A DNA stretch of 64,000 bases from Streptomyces cathayae (GTDB lineage: Bacteria > Actinomycetota > Actinomycetes > Streptomycetales > Streptomycetaceae), in NCBI RefSeq assembly GCF_029760955.1, contig NZ_CP121682.1, positions 3,286,001 to 3,350,000 on the forward strand, read 5' to 3'. The first letter of the stretch is position 1. Every line of letters begins with the position of its first letter. Of this stretch, positions 44,259-52,583 are shown in pieces. Position numbers and translations under genes: made by a program. The notes beneath the pieces are model-generated. The model ran no database searches, was not told the origin of the DNA, and worked only from the letters and a program-made list of their open reading frames with translations.

Positions 44259-44528
44259 TTGTGTGTCCCCCAACGTACCGCATTCACACGGATGCTTGGT
44301 GTGCACCCGGCGAGCGCGGCCGGAGAAGGCCAACGAGGTGTGAGTGTACGTGTTCCGGCGCCGGGCGTCGAACAGAAAGCGCCCGTGACGGGTCTTCCGA
44401 TGCAAGATCGTCCAGGCCGCGGGGCTCCGGAAGAACGGATACGGACTGGTGTTCAGCGGTTTACCGGTACCTGTTCAGTCCGTGAAACCCCCGTGCCGGG
44501 TGGGTTTCCGGTCTGGAACGATGGGTCC

Positions 44529-45755
44529 ATGAGCGCTGCAACCCCTCCCACCGAGCGCCGGGTCTCCGCCCGCGTCGGTGCGATCTCCGAGTCCGCCACC
44601 CTCGCCGTGGACGCCAAGGCCAAAGCCCTCAAGGCCGCCGGGCGTCCGGTGATCGGCTTCGGCGCCGGTGAACCCGACTTCCCGACTCCGGACTACATCG
44701 TCGACGCCGCGATCGAGGCGTGCAGGAACCCGAAGTACCACCGGTACACGCCGGCCGGCGGACTGCCCGAGCTGAAGGCCGCGATCGCCGCGAAGACGCT
44801 GCGCGACTCCGGCTACGAGGTGGACCCCGCGCAGGTCCTCGTCACCAACGGCGGCAAGCAGGCCATCTACGAGGCCTTCGCCGCGATCCTCGACCCGGGG
44901 GACGAGGTCATCGTCCCGGCGCCGTACTGGACGACGTACCCGGAGTCGATCCGGCTGGCCGGCGGTGTCCCGGTCGAGGTCGTCGCCGACGAGACGACCG
45001 GCTACCGGGTCAGCGTGGAGCAGCTGGAGGCCGCGCGGACGGAGAGGACCAAGGTCGTCCTGTTCGTCTCCCCCTCCAACCCCACCGGCGCGGTCTACAG
45101 CGCCGAGGACGCCGAGGCGATCGGCCGCTGGGCGGTCGAGCACGGGCTGTGGGTGCTGACCGACGAGATCTACGAGCACCTGGTCTACGGCGACGCCGTC
45201 TTCACCTCGCTGCCCGCCGTCCTGCCCGAGCTGCGGGACAAGTGCATCGTGGTCAACGGCGTCGCCAAGACGTACGCGATGACCGGCTGGCGGGTCGGCT
45301 GGATCATCGGCCCGAAGGACGTCGTGAAGGCGGCGACCAACCTCCAGTCCCACGCCACGTCGAACGTGTCCAACGTCGCCCAGGTGGCGGCGCTGGCCGC
45401 GGTCTCCGGCTCCCTGGACGCGGTCGCCACGATGCGTGAGGCCTTCGACCGCCGGCGCCGGACCATCGTGCGGATGCTCAACGAGATCGACGGCGTGGTC
45501 TGCCCGGAGCCCGAGGGCGCGTTCTACGCCTACCCGTCGGTGAAGGCCCTGATCGGCAAGGAGATCCGGGGCAAGCGGCCGCAGAACTCCGTCGAACTGG
45601 CCGCGCTCATCCTGGAGGAGGTCGAGGTCGCGGTCGTACCCGGTGAGGCCTTCGGCACCCCGGGGTACCTGCGGTTGTCCTACGCGCTGGGCGACGAGGA
45701 CCTGGTGGAGGGCGTGAGCCGGATCCAGAAGCTGCTGGCGGAGGCACGGGACTGA
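44529..45755 (+). CDS. aspC: Aspartate aminotransferase, class I/II
   Basis: A 408-residue PLP-dependent aminotransferase of the Ib aspartate aminotransferase group, which interconverts aspartate/oxaloacetate and glutamate/2-oxoglutarate. Motifs: [18 protein letters not shown], the phosphate/ring site [27 protein letters not shown] and the Schiff-base Lys247 in [17 protein letters not shown]. The ATG at 44529 follows the divergent promoter region with tRNA-Trp/secE. Position next to secE matches other streptomycetes. Prephenate aminotransferase activity, known for some Ib enzymes, is possible. Confidence 0.92.
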   Translation: MSAATPPTERRVSARVGAISESATLAVDAKAKALKAAGRPVIGFGAGEPDFPTPDYIVDAAIEACRNPKYHRYTPAGGLPELKAAIAAKTLRDSGYEVDPAQVLVTNGGKQAIYEAFAAILDPGDEVIVPAPYWTTYPESIRLAGGVPVEVVADETTGYRVSVEQLEAARTERTKVVLFVSPSNPTGAVYSAEDAEAIGRWAVEHGLWVLTDEIYEHLVYGDAVFTSLPAVLPELRDKCIVVNGVAKTYAMTGWRVGWIIGPKDVVKAATNLQSHATSNVSNVAQVAALAAVSGSLDAVATMREAFDRRRRTIVRMLNEIDGVVCPEPEGAFYAYPSVKALIGKEIRGKRPQNSVELAALILEEVEVAVVPGEAFGTPGYLRLSYALGDEDLVEGVSRIQKLLAEARD

Positions 45756-45778
45756 ACCCACCCACCGCGGTTGCCCCG

Positions 45779-45811
45779 GCGGGCCGCCTCCCCTCGCGGG
45801 AGGCGGCCCGC
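45779..45811 (+). terminator. aspC terminator
   Basis: A 14-bp perfect stem (GCGGGCCGCCTCCC and complement, 5-nt loop) starts 24 bp after the aspC stop. No T-run. Confidence 0.85.
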
Positions 45812-45898
45812 TTCCGTTCACTAGGGCTCGTGTGCGAGCAAGACCACGTTCAGGGAAAGCGCTACCGGGGCTGCCGGGACGTGCGGCACCATCCTGGA

Positions 45899-46939
45899 AT
45901 GGAACGTGTACGTGATGTCTCCCTGCTGCCGAAAGCCCACCTGCACCTGCACTTCACCGGGTCGATGCGGCCCGCCACCGTGCTGGAGCTGGCCGACAAG
46001 TACGGCGTGCGCCTCCCCGAGACGCTGACCGAGGCGCTGACCAGCGGGGAACCACCGAGTCTGCGGGCCACGGACGAGCGGGGCTGGTTCCGGTTCCAGC
46101 GGCTGTACGACGCCGCCCGCTCCTGCCTGAGGGAGCCGGAGGACATCTACCGGCTGGTGCTGGAGGCGGCGGAGGAGGACCTGAAGGACGGCTCGGGCTG
46201 GCTGGAGATCCAGGTGGACCCCACGTCGTACGCACCGCGGCTGGGCGGGCTGATTCCGGCGCTGGAGATCATCCTGGACGCGGTGGACGTGGCGCGGCGG
46301 GACACCGGGCTCGGGATCAGGGTGCTGGTCGCCGCGAACCGGATGAAGCACCACCTGGACGCGCGCACGCTGGCCCGGCTGGCGGTGCGGTACGCCGACC
46401 GGGGGGTCGTCGGGTTCGGCCTGTCCAACGACGAGCGGCGCGGAATGGCCCGGGACTTCGACCGGGCGTTCGCCATCGCGCGCGACGGCGGGCTGCTGTC
46501 GGCGCCGCACGGGGGTGAGCTGACCGGACCCGCGTCCGTGCGCGACTGCCTGGACGACCTGGAGGCCGACCGGATCGGGCACGGGGTGCGGGCGGCGGAG
46601 GACCCTCGGCTGCTGCAGCGGCTCGCGGACCGGCAGGTGACGTGCGAGGTGTGCCCGGCGTCGAATGTGGCGCTGGGGGTGTACGAGAAGCCGGGGGACG
46701 TGCCGTTGCGGCGGCTGTTCGAGGCGGGCGTGCCGCTCGCGCTGGGGGCGGACGATCCGTTGCTGTTCGGCTCGCGGCTGGCGGCGCAGTACGAGATCGC
46801 GCGCCGGTACCACGGGTTCACGGACGCGGAGCTGGCGGAGCTGGCGCGGCAGTCGGTGCGGGGGTCAGTGGCACCGGAGGACGTCAAGGCTGAGCTGCTG
46901 GCGGGGATCGACGCGTGGCTGGTGGGGCCGGGGACATGA
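45899..46939 (+). CDS. Adenosine deaminase family protein
   Basis: A 346-residue amidohydrolase-fold enzyme of the adenosine/AMP deaminase family. Metal and active-site motifs: KAHLHLHFTGSMRPATVLEL (HxH), SAPHGGELTG (His, Glu), DRIGHGVRA and LGADDPLLFGS. The last normally reads S/T-DDP; here Ala precedes the Asp pair. The FTGSMRP wording marks a subgroup distinct from classical Add (LDGSLRP), so the substrate may be a modified adenosine. It starts at ATG 45899. The gene converges with murB, with 38 bp between stops. Confidence 0.82.
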   Translation: MERVRDVSLLPKAHLHLHFTGSMRPATVLELADKYGVRLPETLTEALTSGEPPSLRATDERGWFRFQRLYDAARSCLREPEDIYRLVLEAAEEDLKDGSGWLEIQVDPTSYAPRLGGLIPALEIILDAVDVARRDTGLGIRVLVAANRMKHHLDARTLARLAVRYADRGVVGFGLSNDERRGMARDFDRAFAIARDGGLLSAPHGGELTGPASVRDCLDDLEADRIGHGVRAAEDPRLLQRLADRQVTCEVCPASNVALGVYEKPGDVPLRRLFEAGVPLALGADDPLLFGSRLAAQYEIARRYHGFTDAELAELARQSVRGSVAPEDVKAELLAGIDAWLVGPGT

Positions 46940-46977
46940 GGGCGCGGCGGAGGGGCCCTGGCTGAGGGGGCCGGCGG

Positions 46978-48033
46978 TCAGAGGGTGACGCCCACGGTCA
47001 CCGGCTCGTTGGTGAGGGTGATGCCGAAGGTCCGGTGGACGCCGGCCACGACCTCGCGGGCGAGGGTCAGGAGGTCCTCGGTGGTCGCGTGGCCGCGGTT
47101 GGTGAGGGCGAGGGTGTGCTTGGTGGAGATGCGGGCCGGGCCGTCGCCGTAGCCCTTGGTGAAGCCGGCCTTGTCGATCAGCCAGGCGGCGGAGGTCTTG
47201 GTGCGGCCCTCGCCCGCGGGGTACGCGGGGGGCTCCGTGCCGGGGCCGAGGAGCTGCCGCGCCCGGGTCCGGAAGGCCGTGAACTCCGCCGTGGTCAGGA
47301 TGGGGTTGGTGAAGAAGGAGCCGGCCGACCAGGTGTCGTGGTCCGCGGGGTCCAGGACCATGCCCTTGCCCGCGCGGAGCCCCAGCACCGTCTCGCGGGC
47401 CGCGGCCAGGGGGACGCGGTCGCCCTGTTCCACGCCGAGGGCGCGGGCCGTCTCGGCGTACTTCACGGGACCGGAGAGGCCGCCGGCGTCCTCCAGGTCG
47501 AAGCGGACCCGCAGGACGACGTAGCGCTCGGGGTGGGCCTTGAAGCGGCTGTGGCGGTAGGAGAAGGCGCACTCCTCGTTGGCCAGGGTGACCGTCTCAC
47601 CGGTGGTGCGGTCGTAGGCGACCACCTCGGTGATCGTGGAGGAGACTTCCTGGCCGTACGCGCCGACGTTCTGGATCGGGGTCGCGCCCGCCGAGCCGGG
47701 GATGCCGGCCAGGCATTCGATGCCGGCCAGTCCGGCCTCCACGGTGCGGGCGACGGCGTCGGTCCACACCTCACCCGCCGCCAGTTCCAGGCGGGTGCCG
47801 TCGAGGGTGACGCCCTGGGTGGCGACGACGAGCGCGGTGCCGTCGAAGCCCTTGTCGCCGACGACCAGGTTCGAGCCGCCGCCGATGAGCAGCAGGGGCG
47901 TGCCGTCGGCGTCGGCCTGGCGGACGACGGCGATCACCTCGTCGTCGGTCGTCGCGGTGACCAGCCTGGTCGCGGGTCCGCCCAGGCGGAACGTGGTCAG
48001 CGGGGCGAGGGGGGCGTCGTGGAGTTCCTGCAC
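46978..48033 (-). CDS. murB: UDP-N-acetylenolpyruvoylglucosamine reductase
   Basis: MurB (351 residues), the FAD enzyme that reduces UDP-GlcNAc-enolpyruvate with NADPH to UDP-MurNAc in peptidoglycan synthesis. The FAD domain shows FRLGGPATRLV, LLIGGGSNLVVGDKGFDG and GIPGSAGATPIQNVGAYGQE. Substrate-domain residues are in FSYRHSRFKAHPE, the general-acid loop WSAGSFFTNPIL and the C-terminal TKHTLALTNRGHATTEDLL. The GTG at 48033 (MQELHDAPLAPLTTFRLGG) is chosen to match family length. It is monocistronic. Confidence 0.96.
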   Translation of the reverse strand: MQELHDAPLAPLTTFRLGGPATRLVTATTDDEVIAVVRQADADGTPLLLIGGGSNLVVGDKGFDGTALVVATQGVTLDGTRLELAAGEVWTDAVARTVEAGLAGIECLAGIPGSAGATPIQNVGAYGQEVSSTITEVVAYDRTTGETVTLANEECAFSYRHSRFKAHPERYVVLRVRFDLEDAGGLSGPVKYAETARALGVEQGDRVPLAAARETVLGLRAGKGMVLDPADHDTWSAGSFFTNPILTTAEFTAFRTRARQLLGPGTEPPAYPAGEGRTKTSAAWLIDKAGFTKGYGDGPARISTKHTLALTNRGHATTEDLLTLAREVVAGVHRTFGITLTNEPVTVGVTL

Positions 48034-48119
48034 GGGCTCAAGACTAAGGCCCCCGCCGGAACGGGCCGGCGGGGGCGGTGGGCACGCGCGTGCCTTCACA
48101 CGCGTGCCTTCGCGTGTCT

Positions 48120-48500
48120 TCAGGAGAGGCGGCGCCGCACCTCGGTCCAGTCGACGGGGAGGTCCTCGCTCTTCGCGGTCCAGCCGGCGAACTCGGCGCC
48201 GCGCATCTGTGCGGCGAGCCCTCGGGCGGTCGGCCCGTGCGGGCCGGTACGGGCGAACTCGCCGAGGGCCTTCTCGGACTCCCAGGCGGACAGGGTCCAG
48301 AAGGTCCGGCGCAGCGGCTCCGCCTTCAAGGCGGCTCCGTACGCGCCGGGAGCCCTGCTGACCTGCCGCCACACTCCGGGCGTCCTGAGGAGGAAGCGCA
48401 GGGCTCCCCAGAGGGTGCGGGTCTCGAAGCGGGAGGCGAAGACGTGCACGTCGATGTGGGGCGGCGGGGTGTTCGGGACGGTCCAGGGGAGGGTGGGCAT
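48120..48500 (-). CDS. DUF3291-like small protein
   Basis: A 126-residue protein similar to DUF3291 / antibiotic-biosynthesis-monooxygenase-like ferredoxin folds: HIDVHVFASRFETRTLWGAL, VSRAPGAYGAALKAEPLRRT, and FWTLSAWESEKALGEFARTG, which is the typical strand-helix order. The reaction is unknown. A GGAAGGA sequence precedes the ATG at 48500. It is the last gene of the TetR-MFS unit (62 bp after the MFS stop), so it is probably under the same repressor and may act on the pump's substrate. Confidence 0.7.
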   Translation of the reverse strand: MPTLPWTVPNTPPPHIDVHVFASRFETRTLWGALRFLLRTPGVWRQVSRAPGAYGAALKAEPLRRTFWTLSAWESEKALGEFARTGPHGPTARGLAAQMRGAEFAGWTAKSEDLPVDWTEVRRRLS

Positions 48501-48562
48501 GGCCGGGTCCTTCCGTGGTGGGAGTGGGCGCGGGTGCGCGGGTGCGTGGCGCTTCGGGGTGT

Positions 48563-50014
48563 TCAGGAGGCCGTTTCCAGCGCCGTCTCCGGCGTCGGAG
48601 CGGCCGAGGGCGGGCGGGGGGCGGCGGGCCTGCGGCCCGGTATGAACAGGGTCGCGATGCCCGCGAGGGCGACTGCCGCGGCGCCGGTGACCAGCGCCGG
48701 CCGCATGCCGTCGACGAAGGCCTGGCCGGACTCGTAGCCGCCCCGGCCCGCGAAGATCGACGCCATGATCGCGATGCCGAGTACGCCGCCCACCTCGCGC
48801 AGGGCGTTGTGGGCTCCGGAGGCGATGCCCTGTTCCTTCGGGCGGACGCTGGACATCATCAGGTTGGCGGCCGGGGCGAAGTACAGCGCCATGCCGATGC
48901 CGCTGACGACCAGGGCGGGCAGCTGGGCGGCATAGGAGGCGTCGGCCGTCGCCACCACCGCGAGGTGGGCGAGGCCGAGCGCCTGCAGGAACAGGCCCGT
49001 GGCGACGACCGGACGGCCGCCGACGCGGTCGGAGAGGAGGCCGGCGATCGGGGCGACGAGCATCGGCATGCCGGTCCAGGGCAGCATCCGCAGGCCCGCC
49101 TCGGTGGGCGAGTAGCCGAGTACGCCCTGCATGTACTGGCTGAGCAGGAAGATCGAGCCGAACATGCCGAGGAACATCAGCAGGCTCGCCGCGTTGATGC
49201 CGGAGAAGGCGCGGGAGCGGAACAGCCGCATCGGCAGCATGGGGTTCTTGGCCCGGACGCCGTGGTGGACGAAGCCGACGAGCAGTGCCGTCCCGGTGAA
49301 CAGGCCGGTCAGGACGACGGTGCCGGTCCAGCCGTCGACGGGCCCGCGGACCAGGCCGTAGACGATGCCGAAGAGGCCGCCACCGGCGAGCAGGGTGCCG
49401 GGCAGGTCGAGCGGGGCTCCGGTGCCGTGGGACTCGGCGAGGCGCAGGCGGGCCAGCGGGATGAGGGCCAGGCCGAGCGGGACGTTCAGCCAGAAGATCC
49501 ACTGCCAGGAGATGTGCTCGGTGAGGCTGCCGCCGACCAGTGGCCCCGAGGCCACGGCGAGGCCGTGCACGGCACCCCAGATGCCGTACGCCGTGCCGCG
49601 CCGGGCTTCGGGCACGGCCGCCGTGAGCAGGGTGAGGGTGAGGGGCATCATGACCGCGGCGCCGGCGCCCTGCACCGCGCGGGCGGCGATCAGGGAGTCG
49701 ATGCCGGGTGCCATGGCCGCTGCGGCGGAGGCCGCGGTGAAGACGGTGATTCCGGCGATGAAGAGCCGGCGGCGGCCGAAGCGGTCGCCGAGGGCCGCAC
49801 CGAACATCAGCAGGACGGCGAAGGTGAGCGTGTAGGCGCTCACGGTCCATTCCAGGTCGTGCAGGGCGCCGCCCAGGTCCTCGCGGATGGAGGGCAGGGC
49901 GGTGGTGACGACGAGGTTGTCGAGGGCCGCCATGAAGCCGGCGACGCTGGTGATGACGAGGGCCCAGACGGCCGTCCCGTCGCGTGCGGTGGTCTGTCGT
50001 GTCATCTGTGTCAT
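48563..50014 (-). CDS. DHA2-family MFS drug exporter
   Basis: A 483-residue major facilitator of the EmrB/QacA (DHA2) drug:proton antiporter type with an expected 14 membrane segments. MFS motif A is LGDRFGRRRLFIAGITVFTA, the segment VQGAGAAVMMPLTLTLLTAA resembles motif B, and GVHGLAVASGPLVGGSLTEH resembles motif C of exporters. The first residues MTQMTRQTTARDGTAVWALV are followed by LEWTVSAYTLTFAVLLMFGA. It sits between the TetR gene (90 bp upstream) and a small DUF3291-like gene. The operator at 50035-50054 lies just before its start. Substrate unknown. Confidence 0.9.
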   Translation of the reverse strand: MTQMTRQTTARDGTAVWALVITSVAGFMAALDNLVVTTALPSIREDLGGALHDLEWTVSAYTLTFAVLLMFGAALGDRFGRRRLFIAGITVFTAASAAAAMAPGIDSLIAARAVQGAGAAVMMPLTLTLLTAAVPEARRGTAYGIWGAVHGLAVASGPLVGGSLTEHISWQWIFWLNVPLGLALIPLARLRLAESHGTGAPLDLPGTLLAGGGLFGIVYGLVRGPVDGWTGTVVLTGLFTGTALLVGFVHHGVRAKNPMLPMRLFRSRAFSGINAASLLMFLGMFGSIFLLSQYMQGVLGYSPTEAGLRMLPWTGMPMLVAPIAGLLSDRVGGRPVVATGLFLQALGLAHLAVVATADASYAAQLPALVVSGIGMALYFAPAANLMMSSVRPKEQGIASGAHNALREVGGVLGIAIMASIFAGRGGYESGQAFVDGMRPALVTGAAAVALAGIATLFIPGRRPAAPRPPSAAPTPETALETAS

Positions 50015-50034
50015 CGCCCCCAGGGGATGATCTT

Positions 50035-50054
50035 GTTAGTTATTGATGACTAAC
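50035..50054. promoter_or_regulatory. Palindromic operator before MFS gene
   Basis: GTTAGT-TATTGATG-ACTAAC, a 6-bp inverted repeat with an 8-bp spacer, lies 21 bp upstream of the MFS start codon. The same half-sites and spacer length occur again directly before the tetR gene (50683-50702). It is very AT-rich for this genome. I infer binding by the TetR protein encoded between the two sites. Confidence 0.8.
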
Positions 50055-50104
50055 TTTCGTGCTCATGAAAAGGCGGCGCCGGCCTCCCGCCCCTCCCCCC
50101 TCCG

Positions 50105-50674
50105 CTATCCCTCCGGCGCGTCCCTGAGCAGCGCCGACGGATCGAGCCCTTCCCAGACCCGGTGCCCGGCCGGGAACCCCATGGCGGCCAGACAGTTGAT
50201 GAGCATGCCGTGCGCCATGAAATCCGTCGTCTCGCCGACGTCGGCTCCCAGCGCGAGGTGGACGACGTCCCACAGCCGCAGCCAACCGGCACGGACCGTC
50301 TCGCCGAACTCGTGGTCGCCCTCCTGCTCGGCGGCCGCCACCGCGAGGTACATCTGCATCTGCATCATCAGCAGCTCGGGGCGTTCCGCGATGGTCCGCG
50401 TGTAGGCGCTCGCCATGGCGTGCAGGGCCGCCTCGCCCTCCAGCCCCTCGGACGCCTCCGTGAACATGCGGATGGTGTCCGCCACGCAGCGCTCCGCCGC
50501 GGCCAGGAAGATGGCCTTCTTGCCCGGGAAGAGCCGGAAGAGATACGGCTGCGAGACGCCGACCCGCCGGGCGATCGCCTCGGTCGACGTGCCGTGGTAG
50601 CCGCCGCGGGCGAACTCGGCGCTCGCCGCGCGGACGATGCTCTCGCGCCGCTCCTCCGCACTCATCCTGACCAT
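50105..50674 (-). CDS. TetR-family repressor of the efflux unit
   Basis: A 189-residue TetR-type regulator. The N-terminal helix-turn-helix is ERRESIVRAASAEFARGGYH followed by STEAIARRVGVSQPYLFRLF and PGKKAIFLAAAERC; the rest is an all-helical ligand domain (LHAMASAYTRTIAERPELLM). It lies upstream of, and on the same strand as, the MFS exporter, with matching palindromes before both genes. I infer negative autoregulation and repression of the pump, relieved by the pump's substrate. Start at ATG 50674; the operator ends nine bases upstream of it. Confidence 0.9.
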   Translation of the reverse strand: MVRMSAEERRESIVRAASAEFARGGYHGTSTEAIARRVGVSQPYLFRLFPGKKAIFLAAAERCVADTIRMFTEASEGLEGEAALHAMASAYTRTIAERPELLMMQMQMYLAVAAAEQEGDHEFGETVRAGWLRLWDVVHLALGADVGETTDFMAHGMLINCLAAMGFPAGHRVWEGLDPSALLRDAPEG

Positions 50675-50682
50675 GCAGCGAA

Positions 50683-50702
50683 GTTAGTACTCACTCACTA
50701 AC
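50683..50702. promoter_or_regulatory. Palindromic operator before tetR gene
   Basis: GTTAGT-ACTCACTC-ACTAAC, with half-sites and spacing identical to the site at 50035-50054, begins nine bases upstream of the tetR start codon, where a bound repressor would block its own transcription. Within the spacer the AGTNNNNACT pattern extends the symmetry. Confidence 0.8.
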
Positions 50703-50775
50703 TACGTCAAGAGGTGAGACTCGGCGGAAGGAACCGGAACGGCGGGCTCCGTGGTGCCGCGCACCCAGGACGACA

Positions 50776-50807
50776 CAAGGGGCGTCCTCCGTGGAGAACG
50801 CCCCTTG
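50776..50807 (-). terminator. Terminator after MaoC genes
   Basis: A 10-bp perfect stem CAAGGGGCGT / ACGCCCCTTG with a 12-nt loop lies 66 bp beyond the stop of the MaoC pair, between it and the tetR operator. Confidence 0.75.
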
Positions 50808-50873
50808 CTCGAGGGCCTGCGGGACTCAGGAACCGGTGGGACCCGGGATCTGCGGGGCTCGGAGACCTGCGGG

Positions 50874-51308
50874 TCAGGCGAGTCGTACGACCGCCCGGGA
50901 CATCCCCAGCACCTTCTGCCCGGCGCTGGTCGCCGTGAGGTCGACACGGACCGTGCGCTCGTGCTCGTCGAGCTTGGCCGCGACTTTGCCGCTGACCTCG
51001 ATGACGGCACCCTGTTCGTCGTTGGGGACGACGACCGGCCGGGTGAAGCGAACGCCGTACTCGACGACCGCACCCGGGTCGCCCACCCAGTCGGTGACCA
51101 CGCGGATCGCCTCGGCCATGGTGAACATGCCGTGCCCGATGACGTCGGGCAGGCCGACCTCCTTGGCGAACTTCTCGTTCCAGTGAATGGGGTTGAAGTC
51201 ACCGGAGGCACCCGCGTACTGGACGAGGGTGGCCCGGGTCACGGGGAACGTCTGTGCGGGCAGCTCGGTGCCGACCTCGACGTCGGCGTAGGAGATCTTC
51301 GCCGTCAT
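50874..51308 (-). CDS. MaoC-like (R)-hydroxyacyl dehydratase, HadB-type subunit
   Basis: A 144-residue hot-dog-fold dehydratase of the MaoC family. The hydratase-2 motif is intact: YAGASGDFNPIHWNEKFAKE (Asp and His of the active site), followed by IGHGMFTMAEAIRVVTDWVG. In mycobacteria the syntenic genes (hadA-hadB-hadC next to rpmG and secE-nusG) encode the FAS-II beta-hydroxyacyl-ACP dehydratase. Here the gene is paired with an upstream non-catalytic-looking partner (8 bp gap), so a HadAB-like heterodimer is likely. Which fatty acyl substrate it serves is not known. Confidence 0.85.
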   Translation of the reverse strand: MTAKISYADVEVGTELPAQTFPVTRATLVQYAGASGDFNPIHWNEKFAKEVGLPDVIGHGMFTMAEAIRVVTDWVGDPGAVVEYGVRFTRPVVVPNDEQGAVIEVSGKVAAKLDEHERTVRVDLTATSAGQKVLGMSRAVVRLA

Positions 51309-51316
51309 GATGCTGC

Positions 51317-51769
51317 TCACGCCTCCTCGGCGGCACGGGCCACCAGCTTGGTCCAGGCGGTCACGACGTGCTCGCCGGCCTCGTCGTGCACCTCGCCGCG
51401 GATGTCCAGGATGTCGTTGCCCGCCATCGACTTGACCGCCTCGATGGTCGAGGTCACGGTGAGCCGGTCTCCGGCGCGCACCGGGCGGCGGTAGGCGAAC
51501 CTCTGGTCGCCGTGCACCACCCTGCTGTAGTCCAGACCGAGCCGGGGATCGGCGACGACCTCGCCGGCGGCCTTGAAGGTGATCGCGAACACAAAGGTCG
51601 GCGGGGCGATCACATCGGGGTGGCCGAGCGCCTTGGCGGCCTCCGCGTCCGTGTACGCCGGATTGGCGTCGCCCACTGCTTCGGCGAACTCGCGGATCTT
51701 CTCCCGGCCCACCTCATAGGGATCGGTGGGCGGGTAGCTCCGCCCCACGAAGGACTGGTCGAGCGCCAT
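51317..51769 (-). CDS. MaoC-like dehydratase, HadA-type subunit
   Basis: A 150-residue protein with a FAS1-type/MaoC N-terminal hot-dog fold: MALDQSFVGRSYPPTDPYEV, KIREFAEAVGDANPAYTDAE, IAPPTFVFAITFKAAGEVVA, and VVHGDQRFAYRRPVRAGDRL. It lacks the D-x-x-x-x-H catalytic motif of its partner, as HadA/HadC subunits do, and probably provides substrate binding. It starts 129 bp after the rpmG stop and overlaps the operon with the HadB-type gene. Confidence 0.83.
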   Translation of the reverse strand: MALDQSFVGRSYPPTDPYEVGREKIREFAEAVGDANPAYTDAEAAKALGHPDVIAPPTFVFAITFKAAGEVVADPRLGLDYSRVVHGDQRFAYRRPVRAGDRLTVTSTIEAVKSMAGNDILDIRGEVHDEAGEHVVTAWTKLVARAAEEA

Positions 51770-51850
51770 GCGCGCGGTACCTCCTGTGTCTGGTCCGGCC
51801 CTGGTCGGCCTGAATGGGTACGGCCACGGTCGGCCGGTGAGCAGAACGAC

Positions 51851-51885
51851 GCGAGGCCGCCCCCTGACAACGGGGACGGCCTCGC
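51851..51885 (-). terminator. Hairpin after rpmG
   Basis: GCGAGGCCG pairs with CGGCCTCGC; the inner CCCC/GGGG extends the stem around the TGACAA loop. It lies 13 bp after the rpmG stop, before the MaoC genes, so read-through may be reduced. Confidence 0.65.
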
Positions 51886-51898
51886 GTACGAGCCTGAT

Positions 51899-52063
51899 TT
51901 ATCGCGTTTCGCGGTGCGCGGTGTGCGCATTGCAACGCGGGCAGTGCTTCTTCATCTCAAGTCGGTCCGGGTTGTTACGCCGGTTCTTCTTGGTGATGTA
52001 GTTCCGCTCCTTGCACTCCACGCAGGCCAGCGTGATCTTCGGGCGGACGTCGGTGGCAGCCAC
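51899..52063 (-). CDS. rpmG: Ribosomal protein L33
   Basis: A 54-residue L33, small protein of the large subunit. It reads [20 protein letters not shown] then [20 protein letters not shown], followed by [14 protein letters not shown]. Both CxxC pairs (CVEC, CPRC) are kept, so this is the zinc-containing (C+) form; streptomycetes also have a zinc-free form elsewhere that is under Zur control. The start is the GTG at 52063. Position beside tRNA-Met and the MaoC genes is conserved. It is transcribed downstream of the two tRNA genes. Confidence 0.95.
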   Translation of the reverse strand: MAATDVRPKITLACVECKERNYITKKNRRNNPDRLEMKKHCPRCNAHTAHRETR

Positions 52064-52151
52064 GTGAGTGCTCCTTGACGAACGGATAGACGATTGAACA
52101 CAGAAAAGAGTAGCCGACCGAAGGACCGACCCCGCAATCGGCTACTGTATG

Positions 52152-52224
52152 TAGCGGTGACCGGACTTGAACCGGTGACACAGCGATTATGAGCCGCTTG
52201 CTCTACCGACTGAGCTACACCGCT
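52152..52224 (-). tRNA. tRNA-Met (CAT)
   Basis: A 73-nt tRNA: acceptor AGCGGTG/CACCGCT, D-arm GCTC...GAGC, anticodon arm AGCGG-CTCATAA-TCGCT with anticodon CAT, T-arm GGTTCAAGTCC. The A1-U72 pair and D-arm argue for elongator rather than initiator; tRNA-Ile with a modified C34 cannot be excluded by sequence alone. CCA not encoded. Confidence 0.9.
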
Positions 52225-52270
52225 GCGATGCGATCGGGCCCCGTCTCGCGACGGGAACCTCACACACCAG

Positions 52271-52343
52271 AGCCCCAAAACGGAATCGAACCGTTGACCT
52301 TCTCCTTACCATGGAGACGCTCTGCCGACTGAGCTATTGGGGC
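52271..52343 (-). tRNA. tRNA-Thr (GGT)
   Basis: A 73-nt tRNA: acceptor GCCCCAA with TTGGGGC, D-arm GCTC...GAGC, anticodon arm TCTCC-ATGGTAA-GGAGA (anticodon GGT), T-arm GGTTCGATTCC. It lies 46 bp upstream of tRNA-Met on the same strand and probably shares its transcript. CCA not encoded. Confidence 0.95.
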
Positions 52344-52583
52344 GAGCGATGAAGACATTACACGCTCCGCCGCCGTTCACCCAAATCCGTTTCGCGGCCC
52401 CTGTCCCATCCTGTGGCGCGCCCTTCCCGCGAGCGAAGCAGCCCCCACCCGACCACGCCGGTACGACTATTGCGCTCCTCCCGGCGAGGGGCGGGCCACC
52501 GCCCTAGGCTCGACTCACTCTGCGTGATCTTCTCTCTGTGTGATCCTGCGACAACCGCTCGCAGTCCGAGCCCCAGGAGCGCG

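Noticed and set aside
48120-49850. Single minus-strand frame joining the DUF3291-like protein to upstream sequence.
   Set aside because: The upstream part is an out-of-frame shadow of the MFS transporter; the small gene has its own start and ribosome-binding site.
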